A stretch of 64,000 nucleotides of DNA from Hysterangium stoloniferum. Its lineage: Eukaryota > Basidiomycota > Agaricomycetes > Hysterangiales > Hysterangiaceae. Made by a program: the position numbers and the translations under genes. Each line of letters begins with the position of its first letter. Position 1 is the stretch's first letter. The notes beneath the pieces were generated by a model, which was given only the letters and a program-made list of their open reading frames with translations, was not told the origin of the DNA and did not search any database. The stretch is from positions 186,001 to 250,000 of the forward strand of contig WHVD01000089.1 in assembly GCA_015178975.1 (NCBI GenBank), given 5' to 3'. Shown piece by piece: positions 10,742 to 20,208 of the stretch.

Positions 10742-11385
10742 TGTGAAGAGTCGATAGATTCTGACCGTTCGATATACGAAGAATAGTGTTTATTCAACTA
10801 CTATTAGCAGGTATTGACCGTACAGTACAATACCGTAGATTACTAGACAAGCAGTACTAGTAAGAAGACACACTATGCGTCACAAGAGCAACTGTACAGT
10901 TGCTCTTGACGGCTAGAATGAAAGAATGAAAGAGTTGACCTTCACGGTACAACTCATAGCTAGATGTAAAATAGATAATCAACGCGAAGCTGAATATCTA
11001 GAGTAAAGAGATAATAGCACAAGTCGACTATAATGTCGACTAGCGCAAAGACCTTAGAGTGGAACTCGACCTTCGCGGTTCGAGTCCAAAGTACGTTAGT
11101 ATGCGAGAGAATACTACCTTTGTAGGTAGTTGAGACGTTACCCTTGACACCTCTCGCTATTCGACGTCTGGGTCGTTTACGAGGTGGTGTCTGCTGGGTA
11201 AAAAGTGTCTGTCGTTTTGGTGCCGAGAGCACCCATACGTATACACAAAGCTTCGAACTACAAAATAAAGGTATGCTCGAAATATAGAAAGAATGTAAAG
11301 ATAGAAAATAAAAGATAAATAATAAAGTACTATAATCCAACTATTATTCCTTAGTCCAATTATGCATATATGCATACCCTTTACA
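10742..11385 (-). repeat. Solo LTR-B, copy 3 (TSD TAGGC)
   Basis: Starts TGTGAAGAGTCGATAG and ends CATACCCTTTACA on the plus strand; TAGGC at 10737-10741 and 11386-11390. Inserted in the Gag of element 2, opposite to the direction of element 1's LTR-B. It keeps the 26-bp palindrome (near 10885-10910). Confidence 0.92.
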
Positions 11386-12194
11386 TAGGCACTCTATTGT
11401 GGTGCTCCCCACATCCCGAGTTCCCTCCTCGGTCTGAAGTATTCGAACTCCCAGATGAATCACTAGGGGGTCCTCCTGATGGCAAGAAAGGATTTGAAGT
11501 GATCGGCAGAGAATGGTGGGGACCATCTGGGTTCAGCGATCCTTGACCAGCAACTGGGCCAGCTATACCCTCAGTGAACGCTGTAGAGAAGGACGGTCGA
11601 CCCTTGCTGGTGACCGATCAGTTTCTGACAGTGGTCACCTCGTTCCCGATGTTAGAGCTGTTGGAAACTCCCTCAAACGCGACGCGAGAGCGGGGATCTC
11701 CCTGAAAAGGTGTGGGACCAGATTCCATCGCGATTTGTCTCTCCATCTCCATCGTGTTCAGGAGTCGACATGGCTGAGGTTGATGAAAGGGAGCACAGAC
11801 CTCAATCCTCTTTTCTTGAAGGCATTCTATCACCTGCGTCCTCAAGTCCAGCGGAAAGTCCTCCATTATCACAGGACGGTTGAGAGAACGTAGGAAACGA
11901 GTATCTGGAGACCCATTTAGGTTGCAAACGAACGAATTAGTCGTGGAGATAGGTGAATCGGGGACCTGTATCGAGTCATTATAGGGGAGGAGTACCTCTA
12001 AAACCATCTTATCGAGTCTTCTTTGATTTCGTTTCAGCCGACCCCTTAGAGTGAAGTATGCGAACGGCAGATTTGGCATGACTCCATTGAGAGACTCCTC
12101 CAACATGCGGATGTACATGTACTGGTAGTTGACCTTAGGCACGACATGATCTCTGCCGAGCAGGACGTGCAGGATCTGCAACGCATCATCATGC
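11386..12194 (-). pseudogene. Element 2 Gag: N-terminal half, part 2
   Basis: The minus-strand frame 12181-11618 is open and continues past the LTR-T insertion. It includes YMYIRMLEESLNGVMP and a later SGGPPSDSSGSSNTSD acidic/serine stretch before the capsid. A counterpart (RVAFGSEV, TTFMEGITGQ) is the first recognisable Gag piece of element 3 at 43240. The function of this long Gag extension is unknown. Confidence 0.65.
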
Positions 12195-12445
12195 TGTTAA
12201 AGGCATAGAAAAGAATTGACCCAGCCTGGGATTGAACCAAGGACCTCCTGGCTTTATATGCAGGTGCTCTTAACCACTGAGCTACTGGACCTATAGTCTA
12301 GTATTATATGATGGATTATATATACATATATATAAGGACTTATGTTGCCAACTTGTGCTCTTATAACAGTTTATATAACTGATGGCAAACCTGGGTCTTA
12401 TAACAGTCTGTCACATATAGATATTGTATTTTCCCATTTCTAACA
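12195..12445 (-). mobile_element. LTR-T, copy 1: tRNA-carrying short LTR (TSD CATGC)
   Basis: A 251-bp unit starts TGTTAAAGGC and ends TTTCTAACA, with perfect 5-bp duplications CATGC at 12190-12194 and 12446-12450. TG...CA ends plus a 5-bp duplication are LTR hallmarks. It carries a tRNA-like sequence on the minus strand (12218-12291) followed by an AT-rich part. Two further copies are at 56745 and 57502. It interrupts Gag of element 2. Confidence 0.88.
12218..12291 (-). other. tRNA-like sequence inside LTR-T copy 1
   Basis: On the minus strand 74 nt fold as a cloverleaf. The acceptor strands GGTCCAG and CTGGGTC pair with two G-T wobbles, the D stem is GCTC/GAGC, and the T arm has stem CTTGG/CCAGG around TTCAATC. 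The anticodon arm is weak (CCTG/CAGG around a 10-nt loop). A box (TAGCTCAGTGG) and B box (GGTTCAATCC) are intact, so it could be a Pol III promoter. Not a free tRNA gene: it recurs with identical flanks in three places. Confidence 0.8.
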
Positions 12446-13088
12446 CATGCATACGAAGTGCCTCAAGGAATAGAGAAAACACCTCCCACTTGAGAATCCT
12501 TCTTCCTCCTTCCGTAGCGGTAGTCACCTCGTTCGACCATTCGGGAATCAATCGGGTCAAGTCCTCGAGGTTCCCTGGTCATGTGAATAAATCTCGCGCC
12601 GATAAGATCGCCTGGTAACGACCTAACCAAACTGCTACAGTCACTGGTAAAATGGGATAATCCATATTGTACTCCTCTACAAAGGGGGTAACCAGATCCT
12701 CGGAGATTCGATCGGTGTAGTACATGTCCCATTGTACGTCAATGGGCTGAGCATAAATCATATGACCTCCGAGGAACTGCTTGAGAATAACCTGCCTCGG
12801 AGGGAACTTGAGAACAGGCGAGGGTGCTCGACCAGCCTTGACGTTGGCTCCGTGGACGTTCAACTGCCCGGGTGATGAGCGTTCTTCAGGTGGGTCAGGT
12901 GGAATGTTCGTTGACGATTCCGCTACTACTCCGGAAGGATCCTCCAGAGGAGTTGATCCTTGCAGAGTCGACGAAAACTTCCTCAAAGTGACATTACGGG
13001 GTGGTTCCAAATTAGCGGATTTTTGACGAGGCATGGAGCTACTCGGAGCTGATGAAGACCTAGGTGTTTGGTTCTTGCCCGTAGTCAT
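12446..13088 (-). pseudogene. Element 2 Gag: N terminus
   Basis: Begins MTTGKNQTPRSSS at 13088, about 77 bp inside the 5' LTR, the natural place for the Gag start. The first part is serine/proline-rich and basic. An ordered-looking stretch follows (VQWDMYYTDRISEDLVTPF). The frame ends at a stop at 12579, then continues in another frame up to LTR-T. No domain recognised beyond position in a Ty3/gypsy element. Confidence 0.65.
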
Positions 13089-13150
13089 TCGCGTGTTCGG
13101 GTTTTAGTAGTCCAATAATAAGATCTTTCTTCATAGGAAAAGAAAGGTCC

Positions 13151-13165
13151 GGCTCGGATCACCAC
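13151..13165 (-). other. Probable primer-binding site of element 2
   Basis: Immediately inside the 5' LTR the minus strand reads TGGTGATCCGAGCC after a one-base spacer. TGG next to the LTR matches the CCA end of a tRNA, so this is the likely minus-strand primer site. The tRNA identity was not determined. Confidence 0.55.
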
Positions 13166-13807
13166 TGTGAAGAGTCGATTGATTCTGACCGTTCAATATA
13201 CGAAGTATAGTGTTTATTCAACTACTATTGGCAGGTATTGACCGTTCAGTACAATACCGTAGAGTACTAGACTGGCAGTACTAGCAGGGAGACATGCAAC
13301 ATGTCACAAGAGCAACTGTACAGTTGCTCTTGACGGCTAGAATGAAAAGATGAAAGAGTTGACCTTCACGGTACAACTCGTAGCTAGAAGTAAGATAGAT
13401 AATCAACGAGAAGCTGAGTATCTAAAGTAAGAGATAGTAGCGCGAGTCGACTATAATGTCGACAAGCGCAAGGACTTTAGAGTGGAACTCGATCTTTGCG
13501 GTTCGAGTCCAAAGTCTGTTAGTATGCGAGAGAACACTACCTTTATAGGTAGTTGAGACGTTACCCTTGATACCTCTCGCTATTCGACGTCTGGGTCGTT
13601 TACGAGGTGGTGTCTGCTGGGTAAAAAGTGTCTATTGTTTGGTGCCGAGAGCGCCCATACGTATACACAAAGCTTCGAACTACAAAATAAGGGTATGCTC
13701 GAAATATAGAAAGAATGTAAATGAAGAAAATAAAAAGTAAATAATAAAGTACTATAATCCAACTATTATTCCTTAGTCCAATTATGCATATATGCATACC
13801 CTTCACA
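13166..13807 (-). repeat. 5' LTR (LTR-B) of element 2
   Basis: The plus strand reads TGTGAAGAGTCG to CATACCCTTCACA, so the sense strand is minus, in agreement with the Gag-Pol direction. The flanks differ (ACCAC inside, GTTAG outside), as expected for one LTR of an element whose other end is off the window. The outer flank continues an LTR-C, so element 2 inserted into an LTR-C. The 26-bp palindrome and other hairpins are intact. Confidence 0.88.
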
Positions 13808-14186
13808 GTTAGTGTCCTGTAAGTTGTGATTGGGGTATCATCTCGACCGTCACAGACAGGCTTCAACTATCTACACAATCATAGTTTCAAACTGTGCCAG
13901 TCAAAACTCCACTTATATCTCCATCAGCGTGGACAACATCCACACTACTCTATCATTTGACTCTCATTACTCTTTTCTACACTCGAGCAGTCATTCGGAA
14001 TTGCACCTTATGGTTGATTCCCTTTACTCATTTCAGCTATCTACTCTACCTTAGATAGTTACTTCACTCAGGTCAATACTTGTTCAGAGTGTATTGGACT
14101 TAGATAGTCAATACAACTACGTGTTGTACCTAAACGGTCGATATTCTTCGTATATAGAACAGTTAGAACTTCCACCACTCTTCACA
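13808..14186 (+). repeat. LTR-C, right part, host of element 2
   Basis: GTTAGTGTCCTGTAAG onward is identical in layout to the middle of the complete LTR-C at 14234-14866 and ends CCACTCTTCACA. Its left part is missing because element 2 was inserted at GTTAG. The missing half should lie beyond the left window edge. Confidence 0.82.
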
Positions 14187-14233
14187 CCAAGTGTCCTTCA
14201 CCACCTTTGACATAGCTCTTCGACTTGGAGGAC

Positions 14234-14866
14234 TGTGAGAGGTATGGTGAAATATGCTCAGGAAATACAGTCTGGATGAGCCCATACTATATTTCCATTA
14301 TTATTTCTTCCTTCTCTCTATTTTATCATACACTTATATTTAGTTCAACGACCTATGTATGCGGTACATTGACTCTTGTGGGTGCATACATGCCAGACTT
14401 ATGTATTCTAGCGCCCGTAATTAGAACTCAGACACTTTTTACTCCGCAACCACAACTTACCCAGACACCCAGTTAGTGTCCTGTAAGTTGTGATTGGGGT
14501 ATCGTCTCGACCATCACAGACGGGCTTTAACTACCTACACAATCAGAGTTTTGAACTGTCCCAGTCGAAACTCCATCTATATCCCAATCCATGCAGACCA
14601 CATCCACGCTACTCTATTATTCGACTCTCATTACTCTTTCTACACTCGAGCAGTCATTCAGAATCACACTTAACAGTTGATTCCCTTTATTCATTTTAGC
14701 TCTCTACTCTACTTTAGATAGCTACTTCACTCAATTGTATTGAACTAAGTAGTCAATACCTGTTCGGTGTGTATTAGACTTAGACAGTCAATACATCTAC
14801 GTGTTGTACCTAAATGGTCAATATTCTTCATATATAGAACGGTTAGAACTTCCACCATTCTTCACA
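14234..14866 (+). repeat. LTR-C, complete copy
   Basis: Starts TGTGAGAGGTATGG and ends CCATTCTTCACA. It is preceded by 47 bp ending CTTGGAGGAC, a polypurine-like tract, which supports plus as the sense strand. No matching 5-bp duplication (AGGAC versus GAATG). With the LTR-C part at 13808-14186 it may be the two ends of an element whose interior was almost fully deleted. It holds four hairpins of the shared loop type (e.g. 14546-14573, 14661-14683, 14737-14759, 14771-14794). Confidence 0.85.
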
Positions 14867-15071
14867 GAATGAGTCAACAAAATAATGAGTTGAGGGGAGA
14901 AAAGATGATTCGAGTGATATGAGATGTGAGTGGAAATTGATAGTAATTCTAGCTTCCACTATACAGTTTGAAGCTAAATAATTGTCATAGATTCAAGTTG
15001 GAAGCTGTTCAAAGATGGCTTGAGATGATACCCCAATCACAACTTACAGGACACTAGAAAGGGTGTCTGGG

Positions 15072-15698
15072 TGTGAAGAGTGGTGGAAGTTCTAACCGTT
15101 CTATATACGAAGAATATCGACCGTTTAGGTACGACACCAAGATGTATTGACTGTCGAAGTCTAATACAGAACGAATGCGTATTGACTACTCAGTTCAATA
15201 CGGTAGAAGGAAGTAGCTATCTAGAATAAGGTAGAGAGCTAAAACGAATAAGTAGAATCGACTGTCTAGTGCGATTCTGAACGACTGCTCGAGAGTAAAG
15301 TAGAGTACTAGAGAGTCAAATAATAGAATAGCATGGATGTGGTCCACGCGAGTAGCGATGAGGATTGAGTTTCGACTGGTACAGTTTGAAACTCTGATAG
15401 AGTAGATAGCTAAAGCCCGTCTGTGACGGTCGAGACGATACACCAATCACAACTTACAGGACACTAATGGGTGTCTGGGTAAGTCGTGGTTGCGGTGTAA
15501 AAAGTGTCTGAGTTCTAAACTACAGGCGCTAGAATACATAAGTCTGCGTGTGCGCCCACAAGAGTCGATGTACTGCATACATAGGTTGTCGAACTAATTA
15601 TAGACATAATAAAAGAGAGAAAATAGAAATAATAAAGGAGATATAGTAAGAGCTCATCCGACTATATTTCCTGAGTGTATTTCGCCATACCTCTCACA
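15072..15698 (-). repeat. Solo LTR-C nested in an older LTR-C (TSD CTGGG)
   Basis: Starts TGTGAAGAGTGGTGG, ends CATACCTCTCACA; CTGGG stands at 15067-15071 and 15699-15703. The sequence on both sides is itself LTR-C, so this is an LTR inserted into an LTR of the same family. Confidence 0.93.
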
Positions 15699-16188
15699 CT
15701 GGGTAAGTCATGGTTACAGGGTAAAAAGTGTCTGAGTTCTAACTACAGGTGCTAAAGTACATAGGTCTAGTGAGTATGCACCCACAAGAGTCTATGTGGG
15801 TACATAGATTGTCAAACTAATACATGTACAGTAAGGTAGGCGTCACTTTAGTTCAGCACCTTATGTAATCATATTACTAAGCGCCAAGAGTGGCCAAATT
15901 TGTGAATCAAAATTTTGAAAAATTTATTATGAAGTCAAAAAATGAATTGGAGTCACTATAATGGTACAGGCATATTAATTTGAGCTTGCCATACTTGTGC
16001 AAGCATGATTGGAGGTAATGTATGATGGCCATGGTATCTTTTGTTGATCCAAGGTTTTTGATGTGAGATTGTGCAGCTTTAGACTTCTGAGGCATGGTAG
16101 TAGAACTGTGCAACCGTGTGTTTGCCACTGTGCTGCTTATGTAATGTGGCCTGTGATCAAGTGCACAGCTTACTGCACAAGTACATGT

Positions 16189-17028
16189 TGTTAGGATACA
16201 CACACAGGCCGGGTTTCCGGAGAAACCCGCGGGATATCCAGTAGGACTTGGCTTCAGCTTATAGGCTGCACCCTTGCTAGATCATGTTGTCCAATTTCAA
16301 ACGGACGGACAGAGATCCCGGGGAGTCTGGGCAGGGTTCGTAGGTCGTAGGTCGTAAGTCGGAGGTCATGGGTCGTAGGTCAAGGGTCGTGGGTTATGAG
16401 TCGAGTTGGTTGAGAGAGGTAGATGCACCGGAGCCCGTGGGCTCCGACTAGTGTGAGCGATGTGAATCGAGTAAGGTTTTAGAGTGGAAAATATTATTAG
16501 ATTACTGGGGGGAATCTAAGCTAATTTTCTGACTGGATTGTATGTACAACATCTGCCAGTTTATATAGACCATGGAGTGAATGACATACCAAATCCAGTA
16601 ATGGCGAAACGAAACTAACAAAACATGAAACGGGAATAGTAAACACCAAATTGGTGTTAGGAATGGAACGGAACGGAGCGGAGTCCGAATCGTGACAAAG
16701 CATAACCCATAATGGGAAACGGAGCGGGAGCGGAGTCCTAAATCGTGACAGGTCATTTGACTAAAACGGGAACAGGGCTCGATTAGAGCGGTGACGGGAT
16801 TCTAAGCGGGGTCCGGTGACTGGTGCGTGGGACGAAGACAGACATAGACAGAGATGGAGTCCAGGGGAAGTCCGGTGACTGATATGTGTCATAATGAGGT
16901 TGAACGTAACGAGTCTTGATGTAACGGAGTCCGGGCGGGAAATCCTATAAACAGACGATTGGTGCTTGTAGCGTGTGGGGGCGTACGGGTTAGTGCCCGG
17001 AGTCTGGCGGGATTGTCCGGTCGTAACA
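16189..17028 (-). repeat. Solo LTR-G (TSD CATGT) inside the TA element
   Basis: Starts TGTTAGGATAC and ends GGTCGTAACA, flanked by CATGT at 16184-16188 and 17029-17033. Its sense start TGTTACGACC on the minus strand equals that of LTR-D, which fixes orientation. It contains a CGTAGGT-type tandem stretch (about 16335-16400) and the conserved hairpin at 16242-16290. Confidence 0.9.
16242..16290 (-). other. Conserved LTR hairpin motif, copy in LTR-G
   Basis: An outer stem GGAC (16242-16245) with GTCC (16287-16290) encloses an inner hairpin CAGC/GCTG within CTTCAGCTTATAGGCTGC. The motif recurs in LTR-D (twice), LTR-F and a diverged LTR near 42103, with both stems preserved although bases change. 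Shown on the minus strand because that is the LTR sense. Confidence 0.65.
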
Positions 17029-17572
17029 CATGTGCAGCTATACCCTCTTTTTCTTAGGAGAATTTTTATGTAAGTAAGTCAAGTACATATATTTGAATTT
17101 AATACAGTTTTCTTTCCCAATATTAGGCCCTTAAAACAAGGCTGCCCAATATATCACATGATGATTATGTAAGCGGCCAATACTGACACTTGCAAAATTT
17201 TGAAAATCTCAGAATCACATGGAAATGAGTTTTTAAGCATTCAGAGACTCAAAAAAAAGTTAAAATTTGTAAGTCCTACTACTTGGCAAGGGTGAATTAT
17301 TTTTCAAGTTTTAAACCTGAGAACTGGAGGAATGGATCCCAACTCCACTTCCCTGGGCTTTAATTACAGATTATCTATGTTGTGGAAGCACAGAAAGGAG
17401 TGCGAGTAGGTCACTTTTTTGCTTACATAAACAGGTGCCAAACTAAAGTGACGCCTACCTTATGTATATGATAAATAGAGAGAAATAGAAATAATAATTG
17501 AAATATAGTGTGGGCCCATCTGAACTATATTTCGGAATATATTTCATGGTACCTCTCACATGTACATTCCAA

Positions 17573-17797
17573 CAGTCAAGGCTGCCAACAAAAAACCCTT
17601 CCTATGAGTCTCCTGCTGTATATAAATATTTGCAGTATTTCCATATTTGGAGCTTATGTAATGCATTGTATTTCCACAATTTAGATATGATAGAGCATAT
17701 TCACAAATATGTTATATATTTTTGCATTTTTATTCTCTGAATTATCAGGGATGTAAGTCTAAAGTATCAAACATTGGAAGGGTTTTTTGAGGCACTG
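17573..17797. repeat. Possible MITE
   Basis: An imperfect inverted repeat CAGT...TGCC..AAAAAACCCTTCC at the left and GGAAGGGTTTTTTGAGGCACTG at the right bounds 225 bp. A TA follows the right end but the left flank is AA, so no clean duplication. Weak candidate. Confidence 0.35.
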
Positions 17798-17799
17798 TA

Positions 17800-18200
17800 C
17801 CGACTACCCAAGCTGATCATGAAGGTGCCGGCTATTCAAGACTTGGACTTCTATCCATAGCTACTCCATAATTAACATATATAAGGCCCTAAAACACTGT
17901 GCAGGCTGAGTCCATGAAATTCAAAAGATTTTATTTTATTCAAAATCCGTCATTGAAATAGCAATAATTCCTATTCTAAAGGAAGAGAGAGAGATGAAGA
18001 ACACCAAAAGCAGAGTTGATGGATGTCCAGTAGATCCTATCTATCGATACAGCGAGAAAAACAAAAACAAAAACAGTGGGGTGTTACCAGGGGATTAATA
18101 GTATACTTAAACCTTTCAAGGATCGTTCCATTCCATCGATATCATATGCTTTCTATATCCCTTCCGTTCCATTCATAAATTCAATCCGTATCCGTATACG
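17800..18200. other. Intergenic, downstream of copper-fist gene
   Basis: No coding signal or repeat recognised. It contains the 3' flank of the copper-fist gene on the minus strand. Confidence 0.5.
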
Positions 18201-19984
18201 TCACTGAAAGCCCAATTCGGACTCTCCGGTCCATTGACTGCGATCATGCGAAGACAGAGCCCTATTTAAGTTGGGTCGACCTGTATTGCCGATTTGCGCG
18301 ATGAGTCCGTTCTCGGTATCAGCGAGGCATATGGTGGCGTGAACCTGTGCAGGGTTAGCCTGCAATGATACTGATTCAGGCCGATATTCTGGAACGGGGT
18401 ATAGTTTAATCCTGTCTCTTGCTCCGCCATCCCGATTATCTAGCTTTTGTCGTTTACGACTAACACCACTATCGCCGCCGCCAATGCCGCTTCCGTTGCG
18501 ACTTTCGAATTTTGTTGAAAGGTCGAAAGCGGAATTCGAATTCGAACTTGAACAGCAGCTGCCCCGTTCTCCACTGACCGCGAAGCCAATTTTTTGAGGA
18601 GCTTCGTCATCGCCTGCACAAACGCATCCAGAGGACGAGCATGTACAGTTGTCGCCACAGCAAGCGGAATTGATAGCCACTGCTGAGATAGGAACCGGAA
18701 CGTGAACTTGGGTTGGTGGATTCATGGGTATCTGTGTTGGAATAAGAGGGGTTGTAGTGACAAAGGTCGGTTGGGGCGGGACGTAGGCCTGAGCTTGAGT
18801 ATAAGTACGGGAATCATATTGACGGGCGTGCGGGACTTGATATGCATCGTACGTGTGGATAGGTGAGTTGTGCCATGTGACAGGTGTACTTGTTGATGGC
18901 GGTCTGGGGGCGAAACCGAAACCGTTGCAGTTGTTGCATGTCGCACATGCGTAGGGACAACTTTCGGCTGACATAATAGCCAATGCAGGATCCGAGTGTT
19001 CAAAACAACCTATGGAGAGGTAAAAGGTTCGAGTTGAAAATTGATGGTTAAAGAGTAAAATACACACCTGGACACGCGCAAGTTAAGCCACAACTACACC
19101 TCGCAAGACCAATACCGGAATGCCATGCGAACGGTGATATTGGAGACGTAGGGGGATGTGGAATGTCATATGCCTGATTCGGGTTATACGATGTGATGGA
19201 TAGCGGTTGTGGTGGCGCAGTCGTGCGAGCTAGGTCATCTAGCAATGTCGCAGTATATTTATCCGTACTAGCTGTTGACTGCAGCTGCGGTCTGGAGGAA
19301 TCAGTGTTGCTTTTCGGTTTTCCGCTGCAGCATGATGACGTAGATGCGACTGGCGGAGGTGTGGGCGGGCCGGAGCCGGACGAAGCATCAGAAGACGACG
19401 CGCGCACCCGGGCGCGTTTATCGATGACGGGGGTTGAACATTCACATATTCCGGATGAATCGCAGCTGCAAGGCTCTGTACGTGGAGCTACGTCAAGAGT
19501 GATATCAACGGGAAAACCCTTATATGGACGATGTCAAACGGTACCTTTGCGTTTGGGCTTTGATTTGGCTGGAGGAGGAGGCTGGGCGATGAGGGCGGCG
19601 ACTTCGGGGTCGTTAGGATCTAATTGAATCGATTTCGTAGCTGGAAGAATGAATCTAGCCTTACAACCGCAGTCTGGGAGTGGGTATTAGAAGCGACTTA
19701 CCTCGACTGTCTTTCTTATCGATATTCGGACGACCTCCACAAGTACATTTAACGTGAACCTGACGTGTCTTTCTAAGAGCGCGACAGTGTTCGCACTGGG
19801 TGATTGGACGGCCTTTCTTCTTAATCTCAAAGAGAGGACGGTCTGTATGAGAGCAGGCTGAGGAACGATGACCTTTTATACACGTCTCACTGTTGGAGAT
19901 GTTGGAGACGATGAGAAGAGATTCTTGGCGTGATATAAAAGAAAGAACTCGCCATGCATACTTGAGGCCGTTGAGGAGGACCAT
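18201..19984 (-). CDS. Copper-fist transcription factor
   Basis: A DNA-binding regulator of copper homeostasis (Ace1/Mac1/Cuf1 type), acting in the nucleus. It starts MVLLNGLKYA at 19984. My exon model is 19984-19953, 19889-19702, 19640-19545, 19475-19068 and 19009-18201, giving 510 codons. The N terminus holds the copper fist: C..C in KYACETCIKGH, SACSHTDRPL, the minor-groove KKGRP loop, and CEHCRALRK with CTCG. Further Cys-rich clusters follow (CSCDSSGICECS, CSCGLTCACPGC, SCPYACATCNNC and CCGDNCTCSSSGCVC), candidates for copper-responsive activation or inhibition. Intron 1 splits the first cluster Cys codon and uses GC-AG. Divergent from the exonuclease gene. Confidence 0.92.
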
Positions 19985-20067
19985 GGAAGTTCGGGAGTAG
20001 TGGGCGCTGCCAATGAGTAATTCCGGTAATAAAATGATCACCCAAAAGGGATGAGCTGTTTTTGCGA

Positions 20068-20110
20068 GGTCACGTGAATCACGTGATTAGTCACGTCACG
20101 TCATTGTGAC
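20068..20110. promoter_or_regulatory. CACGTG cluster in the shared divergent promoter
   Basis: Between the divergent starts at 19984 and 20209 lie two CACGTGA sites 3 bp apart (20071, 20080) and two CACGTC half-palindromes (20092, 20097). The hexamer CACGTG is the site of bHLH factors such as Cbf1. A TTTGCGAG at 20061 resembles, but does not equal, copper-response elements. Control of either gene is inferred only. Confidence 0.5.
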
Positions 20111-20208
20111 TCAACCTGCAGATGCAAGTCTCCCGTTTAGGATTAAAGGAGCCCCTCCTAGCAACTCAAAAGTTCCGCTTCATCTCCTCAGTGTCCCCAC
20201 CGAGAACC

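Larger units (their letters stand above)
15834..17460. mobile_element. TA-flanked DNA element with inverted repeats, non-autonomous
   Basis: The ends are 20-bp perfect inverted repeats, AGGTAGGCGTCACTTTAGTT at 15834 and its complement ending at 17460, with weaker similarity continuing to about 40 bp. TA dinucleotides at 15832-15833 and 17461-17462 are the probable target duplication, as in Tc1/mariner-type elements. Without the solo LTR-G inside (16189-17028) it is about 780 bp and encodes no recognisable transposase. It inserted in the older LTR-C. Confidence 0.85.
14867..17560 (-). repeat. Older diverged LTR-C, split by two insertions
   Basis: Pieces at 14867-15071, 15699-15831 and about 17463-17560 together read like a diverged minus-strand LTR-C: GATACCCCAATCACAAC, GGTAAAAAGTGTCTGAG, and an end ATGGTACCTCTCACA. 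It is interrupted by a solo LTR-C (15072-15698) and by a TA-flanked DNA element (15834-17460). Its left boundary is unclear. Confidence 0.65.

Noticed and set aside
12218-12291. Three identical tRNA genes
   Set aside because: All three have the same 250-bp flanks and target duplications, and the anticodon arm is malformed; they are parts of a mobile element.
15907-16203. 98-codon minus-strand ORF in the TA element as a transposase
   Set aside because: No DDE motif or helix-turn-helix; Cys/Ser-rich composition; runs across the LTR-G border.
16242-16290. Hammerhead ribozyme in LTR-D/F/G
   Set aside because: GAAA is present in the sense strand but no conserved CUGANGA box accompanies it; described as an unassigned structured motif instead.
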